A stretch of DNA of 64,000 nt, taken from positions 1-64,000 of the forward strand of contig JAFIEF010000009.1 of assembly GCA_020832655.1 (NCBI GenBank), read 5' to 3'. Numbering within the stretch: the first letter of the stretch is position 1; every line of letters starts with the position of its first letter. The notes beneath the pieces were generated by a model. That model did no database searches. It saw only the letters and a program-made list of their open reading frames with translations, and was not told the DNA's origin. A program made the position numbers and the translations under genes. The stretch is from Paracoccaceae bacterium (GTDB lineage: Bacteria; Pseudomonadota; Alphaproteobacteria; Rhodobacterales; Rhodobacteraceae). Positions 15,648 through 23,744 of the stretch are shown here, piece after piece.

Positions 15648-18233
15648 TTACTCATCAGCTTCATCAGCTTCATCAGCTTCATCAGCCAAATCTCGCTCCT
15701 TTATCTCCCAGATACCATCTCCAAGGTACCGCGTACCCGACGACGAAAGCGCATGCGACACAATACTCTTGTCAATCTGCCGTTCAGTGATGAATTCTAG
15801 CCAGTCCTTAATGTCCGAAATTTTCATTGGACCCGGAACCTGTTCCATCAGCCTATCGAGCGCTGTTTTAAGTGTAACCCGCCTCGAGTCGCCCCATTCC
15901 TTCAAGTAAGCGAAGCGGCCAACGCCGATTGCTATCCGATCATCTAGTGCAGCAATGCTAAAGATGGCCTCCGCGTCCATCGAAGGCGAGCAATCGATGT
16001 ACTGTTTCACTTCGTCTAAGTGTATTCCGGACCCCTTTTTCCGAAGCGCGCTGAAAACGTTGTCGACGAGCGCTGGTTGTTGGTCTCGCTTCACTACAAG
16101 ATCTCGGTCATTTAGCCCCCAAAGACCTCGTCCCACCCGCAGTACTGGGTCACGGTTCCAGATCTGAAAGGTGCTGTTGACTCCTCTGAATTCAGAAAGA
16201 CGCTTGTTGATTTCACCCGTTGAAAGTGGCCCACCAGCAGCATCCAAAATCCCAATGACGGCATCTCTAAGGTCAACGCGATGCTGTTCATCCGCTTCGG
16301 GAAGCACCCAGACTAGTCGACCAAGGTACTTCAATGGCGATTTCATTTGTAGCGCAACACTAAGCCCGTATTTATCCAGTCTTTCTCTTAGAGCGCCATC
16401 TATTTCTTGTAACTCCGAAACTAATTCGGATGCGTGCCATTGTCGGCCATCGGCCTGGTCCGCCACTATATCGGACGCCATTTCCGCCACTTTCTCAATC
16501 TCGGCATCGGATAAGGGGACGTGTTTCCTGAGACCGTAGGTTCCTCGACCAAGTAGAACGCCTACGTTAGCAACAGCGTTGCGAATCTGAGACTCACTGA
16601 TTTGCCTGCCCGAGATCTCACTAACCATCTGGGCAACCTCGCTCGTATGGAGCGGGTTTGGGCTATCTTCTAGGACAACCTGAACCAGTTGCTCTATGCC
16701 ACGCCCGTAGGCAGTGAGGGTCCGCGAGTCCGCAGGTCCGGAAAAATGACAAAGGCGTGATGCCTCAGTCCAGAGAAGTGGCGCCAATTCTTTCCCCTGA
16801 TCAGGAAAGAAGCTTTCAATTGTCTGGCGGCATTCGTTCTCCGACCAATTTAGGTCGACCGCGCTCTCGAGAAATTGCCGTGCTTCCCTTAGTTTTTCGT
16901 TCCAATTTTCCTGATCGACACGGGATACATAACTAACATTACCGACTTTCAAAACATGGAAACGCTTTTCGCAAATCGTGTCTATCAGATACGCAAGCAC
17001 GTTTTGTTTGCCGGAAGTGCCTCTAAACCAATCATCCACGACCTCCAATCCGAAGAGAGGCAATGGTTTTTCTCGAGACTCCAAGATAACGCTTAGCCGG
17101 TGTCGCATCACATCATCCCAGATCTCTTTTGTGATGATACGTTCAAGTGATCGCTTCTCGATTTGACGAATGCGTTCGCGTGTTATGCCGTAATCAACTC
17201 CGAGATCCTCGAGTGTTCGTGGCGGTTCATTGAAGCCCATTCGACCAAGGAGAACCTTGCGATCCCGTTCTTCGATTTCATTTAGTGTTTTGAGAAGGTT
17301 TCCAATCAATCCGAGCGAAATAGCCGCGGATGGTTCGCCAGTCTCGCCACGTACGACATCCTTTTCTCTGTTATTTCCCAATCCCTGGTCAAATAAGTTC
17401 GTCGAGACGTGTGTATCGACCACTCCACGACCGAGGCCCTCAAGTAGAGCTTCGGCTAAGTGCTTTTTTGAATGTCTTCCAAAATTTTTCAGGCGAAAAA
17501 GCTCCGCCTCTGAATAGTGGTCTAGATCAGAGATGATCTCTATCCGGTTGTTGCTAAAAACGTTCCTTAGACGAACCGTCAGAGACAATCTTCCGACTTC
17601 AAGAGACCGAAGCCACGGCGGCGCACAGCGCACAATGTCCAACGGATCGGTTGGGTCATGAATCAAAAAGTCATAACGAAACTGCCCAAGCGAAGTTCGA
17701 ATTGAATCCTGCAGATCTCCCTCTCTTTCAAGGTAGCTTTCTTCATCATAGATACCCAACTGAATCAAGTTTCCCTCAAACTCGGGAGCCACTGTCAAGA
17801 ATTGAGACACCCATCCACGCGCAACGGGTACTTGATTAGCACCGTTCGCCGTGTCGCCGCTGCTCGAAAATCCGGTTTGAGAAATCGAACGAACAGTTGG
17901 ATCCTCAATACTGTATCCCCAGCCTTCAAGAGCGAGAAATATAGGCAAGTCACCCGCTTCGGCGACCTTTGCTACTGAGCATTTGAAAGGCAGTGGTAGC
18001 ACAAATCTGGCACCCTGAGTTACGAGCAGCCGCCCTTCGTTGTTGCTAGCAACTTCATTGAAAACGCGTGCCGGCGGCCGCCCGAAACCTACATGTATGA
18101 CACCTGCAAGTGCTCCATCAGCCAGTAGCCTGGTCCATTCCTCGTGAACCTCTTCCAATTTCTGGGAAACAAAGATTTTCCATTCAGAACCTGGTTTTTG
18201 GGTCATCAAAAAGATTCTGAGCGGAGAGTTCAT
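15648..18233 (-). CDS. Alpha-CTD / sigma region-4-like fusion with winged-helix repeats
   Basis: 861 aa. Residues about 232-270 (ISDLDHYSEAELFRLKNFGR) resemble the helix-hairpin-helix of the RNA polymerase alpha C-terminal domain. Residues about 337-365 (RTLEDLGVDYGITRERIRQI) match sigma-70 region 4. The rest has several short segments like HARE-HTH or winged-helix modules (HTSEVAQMVSEISGRQIS; LSTGEINKRLSEFRG). The architecture implies DNA or polymerase binding, with no visible catalytic site. It is the last gene of the operon, coupled by 4 bp. Its C-terminus ends in a DEA repeat encoded by a 9-bp tandem repeat. A role in target recognition or in sensing transcription is possible but is inference. 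Confidence 0.7.
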   Translation of the reverse strand: MNSPLRIFLMTQKPGSEWKIFVSQKLEEVHEEWTRLLADGALAGVIHVGFGRPPARVFNEVASNNEGRLLVTQGARFVLPLPFKCSVAKVAEAGDLPIFLALEGWGYSIEDPTVRSISQTGFSSSGDTANGANQVPVARGWVSQFLTVAPEFEGNLIQLGIYDEESYLEREGDLQDSIRTSLGQFRYDFLIHDPTDPLDIVRCAPPWLRSLEVGRLSLTVRLRNVFSNNRIEIISDLDHYSEAELFRLKNFGRHSKKHLAEALLEGLGRGVVDTHVSTNLFDQGLGNNREKDVVRGETGEPSAAISLGLIGNLLKTLNEIEERDRKVLLGRMGFNEPPRTLEDLGVDYGITRERIRQIEKRSLERIITKEIWDDVMRHRLSVILESREKPLPLFGLEVVDDWFRGTSGKQNVLAYLIDTICEKRFHVLKVGNVSYVSRVDQENWNEKLREARQFLESAVDLNWSENECRQTIESFFPDQGKELAPLLWTEASRLCHFSGPADSRTLTAYGRGIEQLVQVVLEDSPNPLHTSEVAQMVSEISGRQISESQIRNAVANVGVLLGRGTYGLRKHVPLSDAEIEKVAEMASDIVADQADGRQWHASELVSELQEIDGALRERLDKYGLSVALQMKSPLKYLGRLVWVLPEADEQHRVDLRDAVIGILDAAGGPLSTGEINKRLSEFRGVNSTFQIWNRDPVLRVGRGLWGLNDRDLVVKRDQQPALVDNVFSALRKKGSGIHLDEVKQYIDCSPSMDAEAIFSIAALDDRIAIGVGRFAYLKEWGDSRRVTLKTALDRLMEQVPGPMKISDIKDWLEFITERQIDKSIVSHALSSSGTRYLGDGIWEIKERDLADEADEADEADE
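15652..15687. repeat. Four 9-bp tandem repeats at the gene 3' end
   Basis: TCATCAGCT is repeated head to tail (three exact copies and one ending in C), encoding ADEADEADE on the minus strand at the C-terminus of the alpha-CTD/sigma-like protein. Copy-number changes would keep the frame and only change the acidic tail length. Confidence 0.85.
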
Positions 18234-18610
18234 TGGGCTGATGCGTCGTCCACACTCTTCAGAAGGGCTGTAAAATCCAGCTGCCCTTGCGAGGCCTGTT
18301 CATACAGTTCTCGAACGCCCCAATCCGCCAGGCGCTCGGCGATTCGATACACTGAGATCGTCGTTAGTTCGTCTTCGTACAAAGCTTCAATAGCGCTCCT
18401 TATCAACTGCCCGGGGTCAAGCGATCCCACGTTAAACAATGTCTTACGCTTTCCGATCTCTGAGGGAACAATACCGGAAGCAACAGCGAAACTGATCGCA
18501 AATCGATAGCCGTCCAGTTTTTCGGCAAAAATTTCTTGCTCTTTCATCTGATCAAGGAGATCGTCGGCGTGCTCGGAAAGACCGACCGTTGTGACTTCAG
18601 ATTCAATCAT
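18230..18610 (-). CDS. Small helical protein of the DndD-like operon
   Basis: 126 aa, all-helical. The pattern LDQMKEQEIFAEKLDGYRFA, ISFAVASGIVPSEIGKR and later SVYRIAERLADWGVREL reminds me of the roughly 130-aa family called dnd system-associated protein 4, but this is from memory and must be checked. It overlaps the genes on both sides by 4 bp. It lies between the SMC-like ATPase and the sigma-like protein and is probably a structural partner of one of them. Confidence 0.65.
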   Translation of the reverse strand: MIESEVTTVGLSEHADDLLDQMKEQEIFAEKLDGYRFAISFAVASGIVPSEIGKRKTLFNVGSLDPGQLIRSAIEALYEDELTTISVYRIAERLADWGVRELYEQASQGQLDFTALLKSVDDASAQ

Positions 18611-20592
18611 AGTTTGGACCTTTCGATTTTCGTCTGTGTCTCTGAGACCTCGATTAGATCGTAAACCGCGCCGACACGGTCCTTAATGGACTCGAGATCT
18701 GTCTCTCGACGAATCTCGCCACCATGAACGAACAAAACGAACTGAGTGGTCACCGACGGTAGGTAGCCCAAGATGTTGTTCCGGTGCTTCGGGTCGAGGC
18801 GGCCGAATGGAGTGTCCATCACCACTGGTCCTGCCGATCGGCCCGTCCTGTTGAGGCCATCTATTAACGATAGTGCGACGATCTGTTCAGCACCGGCACT
18901 TCGCATAGAAACGGTGCGTCCATGGCTGTCGATAATACTCAGACCATAATTTTCGTTTATCTGGAGACCTTGATAGGCGTCTTGCGTCGTCATTTCGCGG
19001 AAAGCGTCGCTTGCCAGTTGCTCGACTTTGCCGCGAAGCCGGTCACGGAGCTTTTCAATACTGGCAGAGAAAGCTCTTTCCAAATTAGAGGTTAGCGCAA
19101 CCTTCTTTGTGGTCTTGTCAGCCCGAGCAGATGCCACGCCTTCAATTGCCTTTCTTGCGATCGCGAGATCTTCTTTAACCTTCCGGATATTGGTTCTCAC
19201 GCTGTCAGTATCGCTGTTGAGCTTACCTTCTTCCTTCAGAAGATCGGCAATCCGCGACCGTTTTCGAGAAATCTCGGTTGCGTCCTGCTCATCGATTTTA
19301 TCCTCTATGTCTTCAATCTCGTTCTCCGCTTTCTGAAGCTTGATCTGCGCGAGATTCACGTCCTTTTGGATCTGAAACAACCGCTGAGCCGCCCCAGATC
19401 CACGAATTTTTTCCAGATTGCCAAGTTGAGCTGATAATTCATTAAGTCGGGCGCTGACATCCTTCTGAGCCATAAGCCCAGCTTGCATTTCACCGAGTGT
19501 TGTCTTTAGAGTTTCGCGAATTTGACCCGTGACCGGCTGCAGACACGTTGGACAGGAGTCAGTGTCAATCAACTCCCTGAGACGATCAATGTCCGCCTCA
19601 AATCGGGAGGTTGTCTTTATTTCTCCAGTGACGCGAAGCTGCTCCTCCCGCAGTTTTCTCTTCTTTTCGCCTAGTCGTGCGTCGAGCATGTCCTTCCAAG
19701 CAGAGGCAAGTACTTCATGGCGCTCAGTGTACTTCCGAGCAATGGTGGATTGGCTTTCGTCGCGGTCTGCTCGAGCGGCATCAAGTTTGGCCTTTAACGC
19801 AAGAACCGTCGCGGCAGCCTCAATTTCGTCTTCAAGGTTTTCGCGTTCCTCGCGAATTCCAGAGATCGAGGCTTCAAGATACTTTTGATCAGCTTCAAAG
19901 GCCTCTAGCTTTTCGTTCAAAGCGTCAGTGCGCAATGCTTGTGCTTTCAGGCCCTGGATGTGAGCCAGTGCCTTGGTTTGGGCTCGCGAAGCGTTCTTTA
20001 GAATGGTGCCGAGTTCATCGCGTCCTCTGACGAGAGTCGGAACACCTAAAGCTTGCTCAATCGCGTCTTTGATCTGGCGCCCTTGTTCGCTGCCTTCGAA
20101 CAGGAGCTCCTCATACTCCTGAAGCAGCTCGCCGTCAAAAAGGAAGAATCGCGACGTCTGCTCGGGGGCAACTTGATCGAGTTCATAGGCCACTTGGTTG
20201 CCCGCGACGACAGAACCATTTTTCTTCAGTAACACTGAAGTCTGCAGGTCTTCCGAACGGGAAGGACGCACGACTGGGGAGCGGCGGTCCGCCGTGCGGC
20301 GAAGCTCGAAGACATCACCGTTAGCTTCGAATTCAACAAACACTTCAACGCGCCAGTTGTCCTCGAGCAATGCGTCCTTATTGACGATATCTATCAGAGG
20401 GATCAGGCGGGAATGTCTCCCCAACGCCTTTTCATAGAAGCCCCAACGCAGCGCGTTGAGAAGCGAAGTCTTCCCCCTCATGTTGTCGCCAAAGACGAGC
20501 ATCACATTTCGGGACTCATCTTTAGGAAAATCAATAACAGCCTGGTCTTTATAAGGCATGAAGTTTTTCATTGTCAGACGGATGAGCTTCAT
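18607..20592 (-). CDS. DndD-like SMC/Rad50-type ATPase with zinc hook
   Basis: 661 aa, the usual DndD length. Walker A GDNMRGKTSLLNAL is near residues 35-48. A long coiled coil is broken near residue 347 by a zinc hook CPTC (DSCPTCLQPV). The second half has the signature region MRSAGAEQIVALSL and Walker B VVMDTPFGRLDP. The MDTPFGRLD string is characteristic of DndD-like proteins. Such ATPases clamp or translocate on DNA and couple ATP use to a nuclease or modification enzyme. The sulfur-transfer genes dndA and dndC are absent here, so a phosphorothioation role is unlikely; a restriction motor is more plausible. Confidence 0.82.
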   Translation of the reverse strand: MKLIRLTMKNFMPYKDQAVIDFPKDESRNVMLVFGDNMRGKTSLLNALRWGFYEKALGRHSRLIPLIDIVNKDALLEDNWRVEVFVEFEANGDVFELRRTADRRSPVVRPSRSEDLQTSVLLKKNGSVVAGNQVAYELDQVAPEQTSRFFLFDGELLQEYEELLFEGSEQGRQIKDAIEQALGVPTLVRGRDELGTILKNASRAQTKALAHIQGLKAQALRTDALNEKLEAFEADQKYLEASISGIREERENLEDEIEAAATVLALKAKLDAARADRDESQSTIARKYTERHEVLASAWKDMLDARLGEKKRKLREEQLRVTGEIKTTSRFEADIDRLRELIDTDSCPTCLQPVTGQIRETLKTTLGEMQAGLMAQKDVSARLNELSAQLGNLEKIRGSGAAQRLFQIQKDVNLAQIKLQKAENEIEDIEDKIDEQDATEISRKRSRIADLLKEEGKLNSDTDSVRTNIRKVKEDLAIARKAIEGVASARADKTTKKVALTSNLERAFSASIEKLRDRLRGKVEQLASDAFREMTTQDAYQGLQINENYGLSIIDSHGRTVSMRSAGAEQIVALSLIDGLNRTGRSAGPVVMDTPFGRLDPKHRNNILGYLPSVTTQFVLFVHGGEIRRETDLESIKDRVGAVYDLIEVSETQTKIERSKL

Positions 20593-20810
20593 TTCAGCCC
20601 CTCCGGTTCGGCTGACAGTTTCTCAACTTCGGAATCAATCAGTCTTTCCATCTCAGCCATCGGCACTGAGCGGTCAGAAGTAAACTGATTGTTCTTTTGA
20701 ACAAAGTAGCACGCTCGAATAAGGTCTTCCGGCAAGTCTGGAGCAACCTCCAAGCGTAGGCCCAAAAGTATTTCGAGTGCAATGTCTGGTCCTGACCGTT
20801 CAGTCATCAA
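20589..20810 (-). CDS. 73-aa protein of the DndD-like operon
   Basis: Acidic and helical (GPDIALEILLGLRLEVAPDL; FVQKNNQFTSDRSVPMAEME). Its stop overlaps the ATPase start by 4 bp, and its start overlaps the helicase gene end by 11 bp, so it is clearly part of the operon. I recall database entries for small proteins of this size next to DndD-like ATPases called DNA modification system-associated small protein, which fits. No catalytic motif is visible. Confidence 0.65.
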   Translation of the reverse strand: MMTERSGPDIALEILLGLRLEVAPDLPEDLIRACYFVQKNNQFTSDRSVPMAEMERLIDSEVEKLSAEPEGLK

Positions 20811-22893
20811 CTTCTACTCCGTCTCGAGCTGCGAGGTCGTCTATGTCGATGCCCATTTCCATGGCAATTGCCCTCAATTCTGCTCCGGCTGACTTATTGA
20901 TAGCACCGTTGGCGAACTCAATTGCACGTATCATCTCCCCACGGAGGAGGCCAAGTTGCTCGGGTTCCGACTCCGAGTTCAATGGTCGCACGATGGCGTC
21001 ATGAATCTGTGCCATGTTCTTACCAGGAGAAATCCGCAATACTCTTCCTCGTCGCTGAATGAATTGCCTTGGGTTTTGCGATGACGCCAAAATCAGAGCG
21101 TGGGAAACCTTGGGTATGTCTACTCCCTCGTCGAGGCACTTTATTGAAACCAGAATGCCGCCAAACTTGTGGAACCATTCCATCGTGGCCACTCGATCGC
21201 CAAGCATGTTTGAGTGGTACTCGATAGTTTCGATTCCCGCCACCCGAAGCGCGTTTACTACATCGCCAAGTTGCTCACTGTCCTCGCAGTAGATCAGCCA
21301 ACTCTGACCGTCGCGGAACTCTCGTTTGATCGTCCGAACCGCAAGATCCACCTTCGATGTCGCCTTCTTGGCAATCCTTGAACGTTGAATGAGCAGCATT
21401 TTTGCCCGTTCGCTTAACAGTTTTTTTCCATTGGCATCAGTGCTGCTTCTTGCGATTTCCTTTGTTATTCTATTTGTGAAATCGCGCCATTGGTCCGCTT
21501 CATCTGCGTTAAGGCTGATTGCGTGCGGGAAATACTGATAAGGCACCAGTCGACCGGCTTTCATGGCATCGCCAAGCGTGATTGGTGGAGGCACAACACC
21601 GCCGAAGTAGTCCATGAGCCTTTTTGTTCCCTCAGTATCGCCGTGGCGCCGTGGTGTCGCGCTCAGTCCAAGTCTTAGGCCCGCCGCTATCTTGAGCGCA
21701 CGCGAATTAATGGGACTGCCTATCTGATGAACTTCGTCAACAACCAGCAGCAATTCGTCGCTCTCGGCGACCCCTGCCAAAAAGAGATCAGTTGCAGCGG
21801 TGGGCATCATCGCCAATGTCACCCGTGGTCCTAATTCCAGATCCGCAGTTGTCATGCTCTTGAGCCTACCGTGCAACTTCCAACGGTTTTGACCATCACC
21901 AGCCATCATCAAGGCCGCGTCTGGTATCTCATCGCTGATCTCTTCAGCCCACTGATGCAGCAGCAGCCTGCTGGGCACGAGAACAAGGGCAGGTTTGCCG
22001 GTCTTGACGTGATCCCTAATTGCTACGATCGCTGTGAAGGTTTTGCCAGTTCCAGTAGCGTGCTCAAAGATGCCACGGCAACCTTGCCTTCGCCAAGCAT
22101 CAAGTGCCTCGGTTTGGTGTGGCAGGGGTTGTCGGCGTGACGTCGGGGTGACTGGGACGCTTTCCATGATTTCTTCGATGCTCTTAGCCGCGAATTTTCG
22201 TAGATAGATTTCGGCCGTCTCGGGGAACGCCGAGACCGTGACGCCAGGTTCCTTTCCCGACCAGAGTGTCGCGAAATGGTTTCGATGTTTCTCGGTCCGA
22301 ATCCTATCGGAAGGCCCATCCCAATCGCAAAAAACCTCAATTGCTTCGAAATTTCCTTCTGCGTGCCAGCCGCTCCATGTTTCATTTGTTGATCCACGGA
22401 AACTTACGGTGTGACCAACGCCATCCGTAAAAAGCCCAATCTTTTCGTGATACATTCCATTTCCAGAATTCAATTCGGCCAGCCTAACCTCTAGTGCTCC
22501 ACAAGAAATAAGAGTTGCTAGGGCTTTGGCAGGAAAGGCTGTCGAGGGCTCAGCCAGCAATCGATCAAACTCTTCAATGACCGCTGAGGCCAAGACTTCG
22601 TCGCGACGCGCGTAACCGCCTGAAATACTTCTGACATCCTCGTCACTGAGGCTTGGCGAGCAGATCAGTTGAATTCGACCTCCGCGACGCGCGAACTCGA
22701 GAAGTGTCCGTCCAATGATCAGTAAAACAGAAGAACGAAAATAGCCAACGGCTCTTTGATATAGATCTGCATTTCGAAGGCATTTTTTGTAAAATGTCTC
22801 GACCGGATCATTCTTTGTAGATCGGTATTCAGTATCAAGGTGGAGTTTTGATAAATCCCCCCTAAAAGCAATCTCCGCCGCGTTACTAATCAT
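20800..22893 (-). CDS. PLD-nuclease / SF2-helicase fusion (restriction-type)
   Basis: 697 aa from MISNAAE; upstream in-frame ATGs at 22908 and 22926 are possible. The N-terminal domain has a single phospholipase-D (HKD) motif: HEKIGLFTD (His149, Lys151) followed by RGSTNE (Ser168, Asn170), as in NgoFVII- or BfiI-type nucleases. It is followed by a complete SF2 helicase: ATGTGKTFTAIVA, VVDEVHQIG, LGLSATPR and QRRGRVLRIS. The fusion resembles DNA-phosphorothioation-linked restriction enzymes and type III-like restriction subunits. It is the first gene of the operon and probably the effector that translocates on and cuts DNA. Confidence 0.82.
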   Translation of the reverse strand: MISNAAEIAFRGDLSKLHLDTEYRSTKNDPVETFYKKCLRNADLYQRAVGYFRSSVLLIIGRTLLEFARRGGRIQLICSPSLSDEDVRSISGGYARRDEVLASAVIEEFDRLLAEPSTAFPAKALATLISCGALEVRLAELNSGNGMYHEKIGLFTDGVGHTVSFRGSTNETWSGWHAEGNFEAIEVFCDWDGPSDRIRTEKHRNHFATLWSGKEPGVTVSAFPETAEIYLRKFAAKSIEEIMESVPVTPTSRRQPLPHQTEALDAWRRQGCRGIFEHATGTGKTFTAIVAIRDHVKTGKPALVLVPSRLLLHQWAEEISDEIPDAALMMAGDGQNRWKLHGRLKSMTTADLELGPRVTLAMMPTAATDLFLAGVAESDELLLVVDEVHQIGSPINSRALKIAAGLRLGLSATPRRHGDTEGTKRLMDYFGGVVPPPITLGDAMKAGRLVPYQYFPHAISLNADEADQWRDFTNRITKEIARSSTDANGKKLLSERAKMLLIQRSRIAKKATSKVDLAVRTIKREFRDGQSWLIYCEDSEQLGDVVNALRVAGIETIEYHSNMLGDRVATMEWFHKFGGILVSIKCLDEGVDIPKVSHALILASSQNPRQFIQRRGRVLRISPGKNMAQIHDAIVRPLNSESEPEQLGLLRGEMIRAIEFANGAINKSAGAELRAIAMEMGIDIDDLAARDGVEVDD

Positions 22894-23407
22894 TGTTGCT
22901 CTTTGCATTTCTCGGCTTTGATACAAGCCTTCATTGTTGGACCAACGTTCTGTCTTCTATCCTCGGACCATTGCCAGCTTCGGTCAACCCCGGTTCTACT
23001 CATCGGCCGCGGTTTGAAGGACTCGATTGGTGCTATGGTATGGCTTTCGGTTCGTTAGGATGCACCTCGGGAGCCGGCGGGGCAAGCAGTGAAACGGTTG
23101 CACGTTTTCAAGAGCCATTCGGGGATTTCTGATGCTCTGGCCAGTGGTTCGATTTGTGTTCCACAAGCCGAAACGACTGACGTCGAAGTGCTCAGATCGG
23201 CAGGCCAAAAAACTACGAAAGTTCAGCTGCTTGCAAGCTATTCACCAAAATCCCGCAGTCATGAGGTCCAGAGAATGTCGGCCCGTAGAGAACGCTTTGG
23301 TCCATCCTCACATCGAGGCCAGTGCTCAGCCCCTCCCGTATAACCCTCGAAAACAACGGAAAAATCCGGCCGCGGCCGGATCGGGAGAACGCTTTCGCAA
23401 GGGCAAG
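22894..23407. other. Gene-free gap between the defence operon and tRNA-Ser
   Basis: About 510 bp with no convincing gene. Open frames are short, antisense to each other and lack ribosome sites. The promoter of the minus-strand operon should lie near 22900-23000. The only clear element is the tRNA terminator at 23359-23381. No integrase gene or tRNA fragment copy is visible. Confidence 0.55.
23359..23381 (-). terminator. Terminator downstream of tRNA-Ser
   Basis: The 18-bp palindrome ATCCGGCCGCGGCCGGAT (23364-23381) is followed on the minus strand by TTTT. It lies 27 bp beyond the encoded CCA end of the tRNA. Confidence 0.7.
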
Positions 23408-23497
<90 letters not shown>

Positions 23498-23651
23498 ATA
23501 TCGTGGTTCGTAGTCGGCACCAGCCCCGAATTCAAGAGCCGTTGCGGGATATTCAAGACATCCGGACGCGGGGCGGGTCTGCGGTCATGCGTGGCTTTGT
23601 CGGCTGCGGTAAAGGGGTATCGACAACATCCAATTACAATCATTCCAATTA

Positions 23652-23665
23652 TTGATCTGCATCAA
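23652..23665 (+). promoter_or_regulatory. FNR/Dnr-type box upstream of cytochrome c peroxidase
   Basis: TTGATCTGCATCAA is an exact TTGAT-N4-ATCAA site, 79 bp before the ATG. In Rhodobacter the FnrL protein activates a cytochrome c peroxidase gene under low oxygen, so activation by an FNR-family regulator is expected here. Confidence 0.8.
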
Positions 23666-23744
23666 TGCGAAGACCGTCCATTGCTGCCACAGTCACTGTG
23701 ACGCGCGAGACTGTTTGCCGCCAACCCCAAGACGGAGGGACGAA

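Noticed and set aside
14383-22926. Canonical Dnd phosphorothioation system
   Set aside because: Only a DndD-like ATPase and similar small proteins are present. No DndA, DndB or DndC is visible, and there is a methyltransferase instead.
14383-22926. DISARM system
   Set aside because: DISARM also joins a methyltransferase, a helicase and a PLD protein, but here the PLD domain is fused to the helicase. No DrmB-like protein is seen, and an SMC-like ATPase and a sigma-like protein are present.
22927-23407. Genes in the gap before tRNA-Ser
   Set aside because: The frames are short (under 90 codons except one that runs through the tRNA), contradict each other on both strands and lack ribosome sites.
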